From Pseudo-nitzschia pungens (taxonomy: Eukaryota; Bacillariophyta; Bacillariophyceae; Bacillariales; Bacillariaceae), in NCBI GenBank assembly GCA_037355855.1, contig CM074767.1:930001-994000 (forward strand): a stretch of DNA of 64,000 bases, given 5' to 3'. The notes under the pieces are model-generated. The model saw only the letters and a list, made by a program, of their open reading frames with translations, searched no databases and was not told the origin of the DNA. Below, in pieces: positions 46,599 to 57,721 of the stretch. The number at the start of each line of letters is the position of its first letter. Position 1 is the stretch's first letter. Both the position numbers and the translations under genes were made by a program.

Positions 46599-48118
46599 GG
46601 ATCTTTTGCTTCCCTTTCAAGGCAGGACTGGAAATTCCCCTACGCGAACGTTTGCGCCATGTGATTTTTTCTTATGCATCGCCTGAGCACCGGAAATTGA
46701 AAATAAGCCTCTGAACTTTCTTCGCTCTTGGCAATTGAATCATTGAGAATGGCAATTGAACCAATGATTGACTAGGCGACGTTCTTCTGCTTTGTCCAAA
46801 ATTCATTGGACTCACGAAGTAAGTTACCGTACGTACATACTTTCGATGTACACCGTACAAAGTACCGGTACAAAAGCATACAAGATGGATCATACAGTCG
46901 TTCTGCAAGAAGACAAGACTGCTTGAGCGGGTTTCGATCGCGGTTGAACTACACGAAGTGTACAAAGAGTACATTACTGAGGGTAGTAGACAGCATTACA
47001 CGGGCGAAATACCACCAGAGGGTAACTCCGAGTTACCCTCTGTCCCTTTTCTACTTCTAGGACTACTACTACTAGTACTACTACTAGAACTACTACTACT
47101 AGTAGTGAGTGGTGGTGGTTCTTTAGAACTTCTTGAATGTGCTGATGATAGTTTTGGTATGATACCTTACACTCGTTGCAGCACTCGTCCTAGAAATACT
47201 AGTACTACTACTAGGAGTCGCATTGTACCGGGGCTAACCGTGCTCTAGCCACATGTTGTTATCCCTGGGACAAGAATTGAGAACAGTGATTTGAGATTGT
47301 TGCTTGATTAGTAATTCGTACTTCGTATTATTTGACACCAAGTAAAGGTTTTTCTGACAGTCTAACCTCACCGTATGACTACGCAGTACAAGTAATATTA
47401 CTCGTACGGCGCAACAGTACGAGGAATCTTTCCGGTATGGACGGAGCGATCTGCACGATCGCAAAGCACCAACCTTGTGCTGGTGACTTACCCGGTACCG
47501 TCTGCAGTGCGTGCCGTTCCGTAACAGAACGATGGTAACCTTAGGATTCATCCATCCAGCCTTACGTACTAGGTACGGTATGTTCGGTTCACAGATCCTT
47601 GAAGTAGATACAATCGATAAGATCTATAGGTACGGTATGCTATGTAAACAAACCAAACAATATATCGCGCATTGGAGGCCATACATTCTTATTACTTCTA
47701 TTCTATTTTCTTGGATTTCTGGGCAACGAAGAGGAGAGAAGAAAAAGGCGCGATCAACGATCGAGGACAGACAACGTCACGACGAAAAGCCGACGCCAAT
47801 GGCAGGATACGTACAGACACCGTTTCCCATGTACGGTACGGTAGATACGAGTAACCTTACCGGTACTCGTAGTGCACAAGTCAAAACCGCTGTCATGCCA
47901 GTAATGAAGAATGACAACAACAGAGACATATGGTTAAGATTACTTTTACCCATCTGCCATTGCCCATTGCAAGAAAGGAGTTTCCAACGTCCATCATTCA
48001 CGTTGACAACGCTTACAGTTGTCGGCACCGTTTCACTTTCTTCTCAGACCAAGAATAATCATATCCTCCAATCACAAACGAATAATTATAATTACCATCG
48101 ACCAACGCGCAATCCACC
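46599..48118. other. Divergent intergenic region with palindromes
   Basis: About 1.5 kb between the Fak-type gene and the ABCF gene. It contains a perfect 12-base-arm hairpin at 47017-47041, a TAC/TAG block at 47050-47110 and TACTTCGTA/GTAAGGTTA words at 46815-46880, 47310-47350 and 47820-47870. No gene supported. Confidence 0.5.
47017..47041. repeat. Perfect inverted repeat (12-base arms)
   Basis: AGAGGGTAACTC and its exact reverse complement are separated by a single base. It would extrude as a tight cruciform or serve as a dimeric protein-binding site; no function is known. Confidence 0.6.
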
Positions 48119-51049
48119 ATGTCGTCGAAATGGCACCAAAAGAAACAGCGGCAGGCCGAATTTGCCTTTGAAAAGGCCCTCCAGACCCGCAAGGACGAGG
48201 AAATGGACGTTTCCACCCTGACCAAGGATGCGGCCATGGGAGGCGGAGACGACGAGCTCTTCGAAAAGAAACTGACCAAGGAAGAGAAAAAGGCCCTCGC
48301 CAAGAAGAAACGCGACGCCAAAAAGGCCGCCAAGAACAAGGGCAAGAAGGGTGCCGACGATGCTTCGGAAAATCCGGAAGAGGACCTGGCCGAAAAACTC
48401 AAGGCACTCGGCGGCGGTGGCGACGATGGTTCCGGCAAGGCGGGCATCGCCGCAGACGACGGGATCGACCACGAGGCGTCCGACGCCCTGGCCGCCGCCG
48501 GAACCATTTGCACGTTTGCCACCTCCCGCAAGGGAGTCGACGCACGGGCCCGGGACGTCAATGTCACCAATGTCACGCTGCTGCACATGGGAGCCGTTCT
48601 GCTGGACGAGACCTCCGTGGTCCTCAACCACGGCAACCGATACGGATTGGTCGGCCGCAACGGGTGCGGAAAGTCGACCCTCCTCAAGGCACTGGGTGCC
48701 CGGGCCCTGCCGATTCCCAATTCGATCGATATTTTCTTCCTCAAGGAAGAAGTCGAACCCAGCGACACTCTCAGTGCCCTCGATGCCGTCATGGAGGTCG
48801 ACGAGGAACGCACCAAGCTCGAGCAGCAAGCCGACGACCTCAACAAGCTCATGTCGGAGGTCATTGACGACCCGGAAAAGTTTTCGAACGCGGACTCGGG
48901 CAGCGGGGAGCCCGAAAAGTCTTCGGAGGAACTCCAGGAAGAAATCATGGACGCCCTCAACGCGGTCTACGAGCGATTGGACGCCCTGGATGCTTCGACG
49001 GCCGAGGTCCGGGCCCGGTCCATTCTCAGCGGATTGGGATTCACCCACGAGATGCAGTCGAAAAAGACCAAGGACTTTTCCGGGGGATGGCGCATGCGTG
49101 TCAGCTTGGCGAGAGCCCTTTTCATCCAGCCGGTGTGGTGAGTGTTTTGCGGCACCTCATAATTTCGGGTGTATTATTAGTAGTAGTATTTGCATAGTCC
49201 GATGCAAATGCATTGTGGTGGGACCAAGATTGGGTGATTGCATCGTGGGGAAGGACTGGACGAGGAATGCTGGACTGGTATTATTATTGAGTGACGATGA
49301 CACTCGACATTGCGATGTGTGTGACTCACGGTTTGCTTCCTGTTTGTTTGTGTCCTGATTGTTCTTCTTCTTCTTCTTCTCTCTCTCTGTCCGTCTCTAT
49401 CTCTGTGCCTCGACAAATTTAGCTTGCTGTTGGATGAACCGACGAATCACTTGGACATGGAGGCCGTCATTTGGCTTGAAAACTACCTCTCGAAGTGGAA
49501 CCGCATCCTTCTGTTGGTCAGTCACTCGCAGGATTTCCTCAACAATGTTTGCAGCCACATGATTCACTTCACCAACCAAAAATCACTCGTCTACTACGAC
49601 GGAAACTACGACCAGTTTGTCAAGACGAAGTCCGAAAAGGAAGAGAACCAGTGGAAGCAGTACAAGTGGGAGCAGGATTCCATCAAGCAAATGAAGGAGT
49701 ACATTGCCCGCTTCGGACACGGTACCGCCAAGAACGCCAAGCAGGCCCAATCGAAGGAAAAGGTCTTGCAAAAAATGATCCGAGCCGGCCTCACCCCCAA
49801 GCCGGAGGAAGAAAAGATGCTCAATTTCAAGTTTTCGGATCCAGGGCACCTGCCGCCGCCCGTCCTGGCCTTTCACGATGTGTCGTTCGGCTATCCGGGC
49901 TGCGAGCCTCTGTATACAAACGTGAACTTTGGGGTCGACTTGGATTCCCGGGTGGCTTTGGTCGGACCGAACGGAGCTGGAAAGACGACCCTCGTCAAGG
50001 TGCGTGCCTTTTTGCGTGCGTTTGTAACGAGTTGAATGCATTTCTGCTCACTGCCGGGATGGATTCGAGTGGGGTGTGCTCACGCTTCTTTTGTCTTGTC
50101 TTGTCTTGTCGTTGCTGTGTTGCTTGTTGTCATTGCGTATTTCGCTCTGCAGCTCATGGCCGGCGAATTGAATCCCACACTGGGAGACATTCGTCCCCAC
50201 GGTCACCTGAAACTCGGCCGTTTCACCCAGCACTTTGTGGACGTCCTGGATCTGGACAAGACTCCCCTCGAGTTCTTTGAAACCCTCTATCCCGCCGACC
50301 CCCGCGAAGAGCAGCGCAAGTACCTCGGACGGTTCGGAGTCAGCGGTCCCATGCAGGTTCGAAGAATGGGCGAGCTCTCGGACGGACAAAAGTCACGGGT
50401 TGTGCTGGCCAAGCTCGGACGCGACGTTCCCCACATTCTGCTGCTGGACGAACCGACGAACCACTTGGATATGGAGAGCATCGACGCTCTGGCCAAGGCC
50501 GTCAACGAGTACGAGGGTGGTTTGGTGCTGGTCAGTCACGACATGCGACTGATCAGTCAGGTCGCCAACGAGATTTGGATCTGCGACGACCGCACCATTA
50601 CCAAGTACCAGGGAGATATCATGAACTTTAAAATGGACATGCGCAAGCAAATGGGCATCGAGGAACAACAGGGAGGAAAACTCCAGGGCGATGCCAGTGT
50701 CAAGGCCTCCGAGGCCGAGACCAAGACCAAGAAGGAGAAACCGAAGAAGAAGGAAGCGAAGCTGGAAGTCGTCGCGCCAACCAGCAAGGTCACGACCATC
50801 AAGGAGGAACCAAAAGAACCGGAAAAAGAACCGGAAAAAGAACCCGAACCACCCAAGGTGGCTTCCGCGGTTCCGGAATCGCTTCCCAAGGAGGCTGCCA
50901 AGGCCCCCGACGACACTTCCACGGTGGCCACGGTCGGAACCTCCGGATCGGGATCGGCGGCTCCCGCACCGGCCCCCGCCAAGAAGCGGTACATCCCGCC
51001 CCACCTGCGCAAAAAGATGGCCGCCGAAGCCGCCGCGGCCGGAAAGTAA
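48119..51049 (+). CDS. ABCF-family ATPase (GCN20/ABCF2-like)
   Basis: Three exons, 48119-49137, 49423-49999 and 50153-51049 (donors GTGAGT and GTGCGT), 830 aa. Two ABC domains with no membrane segments. Domain 1: Walker [14 protein letters not shown], signature [16 protein letters not shown], Walker [16 protein letters not shown] across the first intron. Domain 2: Walker [13 protein letters not shown] ending at the second intron, signature [13 protein letters not shown], Walker [15 protein letters not shown]. The N terminus is Lys/Glu-rich ([20 protein letters not shown]), as in ABCF2/ARB1. The C-terminal tail is Lys/Glu/Pro-rich and ends [17 protein letters not shown], unusual for the family. 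Relatives act on ribosomes in biogenesis or translation control; location cytosolic or nucleolar. Subfamily is not certain. Confidence 0.92.
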
Positions 51050-52382
51050 GATTTGCGCCGCGCGAAACAGAAGACTTCCGACACAACACAAGAATTGTGG
51101 CGTGGTAATTAGGGTGAGACACTTGCGTCACGTCACGCGACGAATCTGCCGCCGTGCGTTCGAGTTGGATGCATCACTGCACAATGCAATGCATTGCGTT
51201 GCATTGCATCGGGCGGTACATGCCCCAACGCAGCCCGACAGGACAAGAGTGTGGCTTGCGAACGGACTTTGCTACCAAAAACAGCACAGCACGGAAGAAA
51301 TCATGCTAGCGAGCTTGCACTGTTCGCGGGCAACCATCCAATCCGGAGATCCAAAACAAGGCGCAATATCTCTCACTCCTTCTACCGCTGCTGCGTTGTG
51401 GACGAATGACATGCAATCACGATCAGGCGCATTATATCCAAAAAATACCACTGCTACTACTAATAGTTGTCTTGTTGGAAAGAATTACGCATGACGCATC
51501 CATGACGTTTTTTTTGTGTTTGAAACGAAACCCGTCCTCCGGTACTTTCGAATAGTTTGTGCGTCGGTCCCGAAACGTTAGGTGTTCCCACACCCGGTAC
51601 CTCAAACTGGCGTGATTATCGTCACCTACTAATGCAAGCGCTGTTCTGCTCCCACCGCAAAATTATGGAACTGACACAAAAAATCCATTAGACCTAGGGG
51701 AAATATTTGTAGTAGTCTAATTGAGCAAGGTCAGCGAAAGCAGAGGTCATTCATGTCCAATAGGGTCTCCACACAGATCACCCATAACACCCACTGCAGT
51801 AAATAGCCAGAGCAGGAGTAGTTATGGATGTGAGGCATGTTGTGGAATGTTTTAAGTAAAATCTCAGACTGAAAAAATTGAGCGTGATTACGAATCACGC
51901 AAAGGTAACAGTGCACGTTTGCGATCGTAAAATGGCACGTCTGAACCTTTCACAACGTACCTACCTCACTTGCCGGTAAGGTTACTATGTACGTACGGTT
52001 AAGGTTTTACTCTCACTTGATGATCAATGACCAAGGTGGTTAGCTTGGCCAGATCAGTGACGAGTGATTACACAAAATCAATCAATCAAGCGAATAAGAT
52101 TACACGTACTTTGTACGTAGTACAATGTAAGTGCTAGTACGGTACAATACGTGTACGAGCGCTGGAATTTAAAACGGTACGAATACGTAAATTACCGTAT
52201 CTTTTCTGCAAAGCATCGAATAGGGGTTGATCCTCATGCTGAACACAAGCTTGGGTAAGGCTTATTGGCTACGCAAGGTTCGTTTCGGAACACGATATTT
52301 TGCTTGCCAACACGAATGGAAGGCACTCGGAGTTCATTCAAAGTCAAAGTCGATGCATAATATCTCCGAAGCAAAAGCAACC
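51050..52382. other. Intergenic, no gene seen
   Basis: About 1.3 kb. 51180-51212 is a palindromic GCAATGC/GCATTGC array. 51950-52200 carries GGTAAGGTTACTATG and TACGTACG words. No coding feature supported. Confidence 0.5.
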
Positions 52383-53250
52383 ATGGCGAACCGGAATGCG
52401 GAAGCAGCATCGGATGTTGCGAGCCGCGAGCTCGAGAAGAAGGCCACTCGTGCGCGGTCCGCCACCTCTTGCGTCGTTTCGTGCTCGAGACTCCTTGCGT
52501 TGGTAGCGGCAATCGCGTTGGCACTCGCTCGAAACGACCGCGGCCCATCCTCCGCGATGCTGCCCATCGCTGCGGCCTTTCAACCGGCGCATTGCCCCCG
52601 GCTCGAAGCCGCATTCGGTGCTCATTCGAAACCGGCGGTTGTACGCCAACGGCGGTGGCAACGACGAAACCAACAACGGCATCCAAACCGGAGACTCGAC
52701 CGGAACCCAGAAGGACATGAACATTCTCACAAAGTCCTCCTGGTACGCCGTGGAATGGTTTGGAAAGGCCTTTGGAACCAGCAAGGACGAAGCCGGCGAG
52801 TCGGCAACCTCCGATGCTCCCAAATCATTGCAGGAGACCCTCCTCCGCATCCGGGAGGACAACGATCGGTCCTATTTCCTGAGCGGTGAGATGGACGTTG
52901 CCATCTACGACCCGGATTGCGTGTTTGCCGATCCCTTTGTCAGCTTTTCCGGGCGGGATCGGTTCGTCGAGAACCTGCAAAACCTCGGATCTTTCATCAC
53001 CAAGTACGACGCCAGGGTCCTTCCCAACAGGGGCGGCGATGCGGCAAACGACGACAACGTGGTGCGGACGCGGCTCATGGTCAAGCTGGAGCTCAATCTC
53101 CCGTGGAAGCCGGTTCTGGCATGGCCGTGGGGAGTGACCTACACGATCGATCCGGACTCCTTTTTGATCACCGAGCACGTCGAATCGTGGGAGATCGAAC
53201 CGCTGGAGGGAGTCAAGCAGATCTTTCGATCGCCGACGGTCCGGCTGTGA
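52383..53250 (+). CDS. Plastid-targeted DUF2358 (NTF2/SnoaL-like) protein, frame break in leader
   Basis: From ATG 52383 the first frame gives a signal peptide (RLLALVAAIALALA) ending in LPIAAAF, the Phe-type plastid-cleavage motif of diatoms. The mature domain lies in the +1 frame, from about 52580 on, so a one-base jump is required near TTTCAACCGG (about 52577-52620). The domain is DUF2358: TLLRIREDNDRSYFLSGEMD, DPDCVFADPFVSFSGRDRF, KLELNLPWKPVLAWPWGVTY, FLITEHVESWEIEPLEGVKQ. It has the compact cone fold of NTF2-like proteins; plant relatives are chloroplast proteins of undefined role. The leader and domain belonging to one gene is inferred from adjacency and from a plastid leader fitting this family. 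Confidence 0.72.
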
Positions 53251-54476
53251 TCGAAAACAAAACAAAACAAAACAAAACGCACCACACCACACCACACCAC
53301 GAAACAGGCTGCGCGTTCGTGCCATTGCGTGCCTTGCTTTTCCAATGAGGCGGTGCCGATTCGGATTGGAATCGGTGGGAGCGAAAGCGAAGCGATCGGA
53401 GATGCGAACGCGCGCGGGATATACGACACCGAGGAACGCAACGAAACGCGGTCGATCGGTGCCTCGTGTCGGATTTGGCCGATGCGCATCACACGGCACC
53501 CGATGGGACGATACCGATATATATATATGTATATATATATGTATGTATATGGTTTGGGCCTTCGGTCGCGAATCGATTGGTGCGATTCGCGACCCGATGG
53601 GTCCGATTTTGTCTCCGGTGAACCGCGGGCGAAACCGATCGTTCCGTAACTTGTGACGAGCCGGCTCTTAGCCCGATCCCACATCAGAATAATAATCCAA
53701 GTAGTATCCACTGCTGTTTTTTCTGGAATTTGTTCTTCATAATTGCTTTGTCTCTTTTCCTTTCGCAACTACTACGTATTGTTCGGATTGGATATCGTGC
53801 AATTCTTCTTTAAAAGGCTGTTTCGCGTTGGATGCATCTCACATAATATTCGACTGGACTACAACTACCTACCTTCCAAAGATATCTTGGATTTCTTCGT
53901 CTCACGTAGTGACTGTCGGACAAAACTTCGAAAACGATGTTTGGAGGCTCCGCCGCTCCGCAACAGCCTTTGAGTCTCATTTGTGAACCAGGAAAGAGTA
54001 TCATGTGCCTGCCCGAATTCACTTTTCCCTAGGGTTGTAGAAAACTCTCACTCTCCCAACACAGGGGAGGGGATCGTTGGTCTCGATCAAAATTTGCTTC
54101 TAGGACAGTAATCATAGTTTCAAGTGCGAAATAGGTGAGTTTCAGAATTGCAACAAAGCTAGCGGGAGGATTTTTTTTCGGGACCCATCAATAGTTGAAA
54201 GTAATTGGAAAAGACCATGGTCACTACGTGTACGTGTACTCTGACCTGATATTATTATACAATAGGCGAATGAATCAATCCATTCCTGTGGGAAAATGAC
54301 GTCTCGGTTTGCTTCAAGTTTGTTCTTGTGTCCCAAGAACTGACTGCACCTAGCTGCGGTCTGAATTCTTGTCAGTTGGGATGAACCACGGGCAGGCAGT
54401 AGGATTTGATTTGATCTGATCGGTTATCTGTTCCACTTCGACCGATTCGACGATAGCGTGTTCCACAAATTCGTTC
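53251..54476. other. Intergenic, no gene seen
   Basis: About 1.2 kb between convergent genes. It begins with AACAA(AACAA)n and ACCACACC runs (53258-53300) and includes a TATATATATG stretch at 53518-53552. No gene supported. Confidence 0.5.
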
Positions 54477-55019
54477 TTATTCTCCCGCTGCCGCCTCTTG
54501 CTCCTTGGCAGCTTTTTTCGCTTTTCGGGCTGCTTTCCGTTCCTCCGCTAGCTTTTTCTTTTCTTCCTTGGTGAGTTTCTTTTTGAAGAGTCCCTCGACG
54601 TTGGATTCCGGCAGTTCGGTTGTTGTCGGAGCCCCCCCTGGTCTCGGTTTGGTGGCCGGAGGCGGCGATCCGAGGGCCAAAGAGTCGTCCATTTGGGCGG
54701 CAATCCCGACCGATCCTCCCTCCCAGCCCAGCATCCTGGAATCGCAAAAGATTCCCTCCGACACGTGGCCACCCACGGTCGTCTTTTTCACCTCCATGGG
54801 CTCCCCGGAGTCGTCCAACACGGTAGATCCGACGGGTGCGACCGCCAGTTGGGAGCCAAGCCGAACGTTCGGGGCTACCGTGACGACCTGGATGGTTTGG
54901 CCGTTGTCGCCCACGTCTACCTGGCAGATCTTGAGTGCCTTGGTTCCCTTTCCTCCGGATTCCTGTAGGCTCTCGACTTTGCCTACCTTGTAGCTCGAAA
55001 TCCAATCGGAAACAGACAT
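54477..55019 (-). CDS. tRNA-binding (EMAPII/Arc1p OB-fold) domain protein
   Basis: Single exon, 180 aa. The OB-fold tRNA-binding domain fills the first 125 residues: SYKVGKVESLQES, LKICQVDVGDNGQTIQVV, APNVRLGSQLAVAPVGSTVL, MEVKKTTVGGHVSEGIFCD, and LGWEGGSVGIAAQM. Strand order and the SEGIFCDSRM block correspond to the domain in EMAPII/AIMP1, Arc1p and TyrRS tails. A highly basic helical tail ([20 protein letters not shown]) follows. A stand-alone cofactor that holds tRNA for aminoacyl-tRNA synthetases is the likely role, in the cytosol. No synthetase domain is attached. Confidence 0.8.
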   Translation of the reverse strand: MSVSDWISSYKVGKVESLQESGGKGTKALKICQVDVGDNGQTIQVVTVAPNVRLGSQLAVAPVGSTVLDDSGEPMEVKKTTVGGHVSEGIFCDSRMLGWEGGSVGIAAQMDDSLALGSPPPATKPRPGGAPTTTELPESNVEGLFKKKLTKEEKKKLAEERKAARKAKKAAKEQEAAAGE

Positions 55020-55396
55020 TTTGATGCTCGTGCGGGAAGCGAATGACTCGGTACGAATGAACTTCTAGGTCAACCAAATCCGTTCGCAATGAATCGCGAG
55101 AACGATGGGCGATTGCAACCGATATGTTGAGTTAGAGAACCGTAAACGGTATGCTGTGGCTTGTGGCGGTACAGGGGCAAACGGCAAACGACAAACAACA
55201 AGCAAGACCTTATTGTAACTTACGGTAACCTTAACCTTACAAATAATTTTGGTATGGAGGATTTCACCGTGTTTCGAGTGAATCGAATCACGTCTAGAAC
55301 GTACAGGGAGAGTGATTGTTGAGAATGAACTAGACACAGGTACCGGTAGACACAAGACACTCCAAACACTAAGGTTTACGGTAGCCTAAAACCTTG

Positions 55397-55487
55397 CTAC
55401 AAAATTCATATCAGCTGTCCCCAGGTTTCCGTAGAAATTAGTAGTTGGGGATGTCGAACCGGGGGACAGCTGATAGGAATTTTGTAG
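55397..55487. repeat. 91-base foldback (26-base near-perfect inverted repeat)
   Basis: The left arm CTACAAAATTCATATCAGCT continuing to CCCC (55397-55422) matches the reverse complement of 55462-55487 with one mismatch. The loop is about 39 bases. It could be a small MITE remnant, or a hairpin RNA if transcribed. Confidence 0.6.
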
Positions 55488-55806
55488 TGTGCAACTCTAC
55501 TGTTGCCTAGTACGGTCCCGTACGAATAAAAACACGAAGAGTTTTCAGCTGGAATGATGACGAGAGTGTAAGATCTTACGAGTAAGATCTTACCGGTATC
55601 AACCCTGGAGACTCCGGATATTCTGGATTTTGAAAAATCTACTGATAATGACATTAAACTAAAAAATATACGTAAATTCTAATACTAATATGAATGTATT
55701 CTATGCTGCGGAGTAGAATGGTCAATCACTATTCACTTCGGAAATGGAACGAGGCGGTGACAGCCAGAAATAATAAGGCCCCTCGTCATTGATGGATGGT
55801 AGTAGG

Positions 55807-55840
55807 CGTCACGACACGTCACGACACGTCACGTCACGTC
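55807..55840. promoter_or_regulatory. Tandem ACGT-core array (possible bZIP sites)
   Basis: Two direct copies of CGTCACGACA are followed by CGTCACGTCACGTC. On the minus strand this gives three TGACGT cores in a row, the bZIP/CRE core also described in diatom CO2-cAMP-responsive promoters. It lies about 0.8 kb upstream of the minus-strand gene at 54477-55019, so the target is unclear. It may be only a tandem repeat. Confidence 0.3.
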
Positions 55841-55908
55841 CTAGCTAGCTACTACCACTACTATATACGTCGATCGAAACTGTCAATTTGTGTTTACGTG
55901 TTCATTGG

Positions 55909-57721
55909 TCAATTCACGGGTATGTAGGGAGCGAGGAATGAGCCAATCCAAAAGCACGGCCACCATTTGAACAATACGGAAGCATTGCCGGTTGCGGCGA
56001 GATACACGGCAGGACCGGGACAGATCCCTCCGATTCCCCAGCCGAGACCGAATATGGCTGCACCCAGAAGAAGTTTCCTATCGATAATGGTATTGCTCGG
56101 CACTTGAAACGAGGATGACGACCACGGAGCATACAATGTCGGAATAGATTTCTGTCGGATTACGAGTACATTCGTCGATCGATCGTTTGGCAAAACGCCA
56201 GATTTCGGTGAAAAATCGATGGTGCGTGAGAAAGAGACAGAACGAGTGTGTGTACGGTCTTTCAATCATGATCTACGATGACTTCAAGTCAGGGTATGTA
56301 ACACAGGACAAAACAGAGATTCGTACGAGTCTGCATGGACATGCGACATCCAAACAACCAGAGACCAAGCGACCAATATGCGTACTCACCGTGAATAGAT
56401 TGTACCCGGGAACAAACTGGTAGCTCATCGCGCTCACAAGAAGTCCGCCAACCATGACAAAGACAAGCGTTGGATCCCAGGTTCCGTTAGAGATTCCTTT
56501 GGCATCCAAAAAGCCAACAATGTGCCTGCTTTCCACCATGCCACTCAAGGCCAAACCCAACGAAAAGAGGCCGCCCGAAAGCCAAGAGATGATGGTGGTT
56601 TTCAAATGGTTTTGTGCATTTTCATTGGTGGTTCGAGGTTCACAAGAAGGGCGACAAAGAACGTCGAATCCCGAGGCTGCAACCAAGACACCGGTCACCA
56701 ATGCACCGATCCATTTGGAAAGCGCGGTAGCTGTTTCCTGCATGTCTTTCACATCCGTCCTTAGAGCTTCACGAAGAAAAGATGCCAAGGGACAGCTGGG
56801 ATCGCATATTGACGACGTCAGAACACCCGCTCCCATGAATGTCACAACGGCTGCCAAGGATCGCTTACTGAACCGGGCGAGGCCGCAAATTCCGTGCCCC
56901 GACGTGCACCCGTTTCCCATCTGCAATGGAAGCGTTTGTGAGCGAAAACATTTCGAAATAGTATTCCGCGATGAAACTTGTGAGCGGGAAGAAGACTAGA
57001 ACAAGCAATGTATCAAAAGTCATCTTTTCGATGAAACACCGTCCCAAAACATTTCCTCTTGCGTTCGTAAGAAACCGAAGTGAACTCCACTCCACTTGGT
57101 TTCTTTCCTTTTCTTCTGCCGTATTCGATATCATCAAAGCGACGAAAAGATGAGGGGTATCGAACGTACCGTTGTTCCCAATCCCACCAGAAATCCCGCC
57201 ACTGCGAATCCACTTGCAGACACAGCAAATTCAACACCAGCAAAGGCGTTGGTAACACCATTGCTAGCGCTACCGGATGAGTTCGCACTGTACCTGTGGT
57301 AAACATCGGAAACCAAGGAAAATGCTGCCAAAAAATGAACCTTCCACCCATTGGTGCTGCTGGAAACGAAAAGAGTTGTTTTTGGAGACTGCTGCAAGAC
57401 CGAGCGGACGATTCCCGATGCTCCTAGAATCTTGCCGTTCCCGAGTAGGAGGGTCCCTGCCGAAAGCCCTATTATTTGCGGAAAGATAAGAATTTCGGAT
57501 TCGAGTGGGAGAGAGAAGGGATGATACGAAGAAAAACACGACAAATCGAATTAGAAGGAGTCGATCACAAAGCGAGCCACCGAAATGTTGTCCAGTGACG
57601 TCTTCACAACCTATCAAGAGAGACTGTAGCATGAACAAAGCATTACGACCTTACCAATCAGCATCCCTCCAACCAATCCATCTGGCAATATTGATGAAAA
57701 ATTCATGGCAGACAACGACAT
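55909..57721 (-). CDS. YeeE/YedE (TsuA) family sulfur-compound transporter
   Basis: Four exons join in phase: 57721-57655, 57468-57170, 56920-56390, 56151-55909 (donors GTAAGG, GTACGT, GTGAGT); 379 aa, normal for the family. About ten hydrophobic helices. Family hallmarks: [20 protein letters not shown] at residue 123 onward, with the two Cys of the central GCTSGHGxCG motif; the related first-half helix [10 protein letters not shown]; the [12 protein letters not shown] helix; and [19 protein letters not shown] near the C terminus. In bacteria TsuA imports thiosulfate through a line of conserved cysteines, and other members handle sulfur or selenium compounds. Plasma-membrane or organelle location is unknown. 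No partner sulfurtransferase (TusA-like) gene is nearby. The exon structure argues against recent bacterial contamination. Confidence 0.85.

Larger units (their letters stand above)
55020..55908. other. Intergenic with a foldback and ACGT-core array
   Basis: About 0.9 kb, upstream of the tRNA-binding gene and downstream of the sulfur transporter. It contains the hairpin at 55397-55487, the CGTCACG array at 55807-55840, and GTAAGGTTAAG words near 55200. No gene supported. Confidence 0.5.

Noticed and set aside
45642..46664. 340-residue plus-strand frame opposite the Fak-type gene
   Set aside because: Shadow; includes a poly-Cys run from the (GTT)n repeat and no family signal.
48013..49048. 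Minus-strand frames of over 300 residues opposite ABCF exon 1
   Set aside because: Ser/Gly/Val-rich antisense shadows of a strongly biased coding exon.
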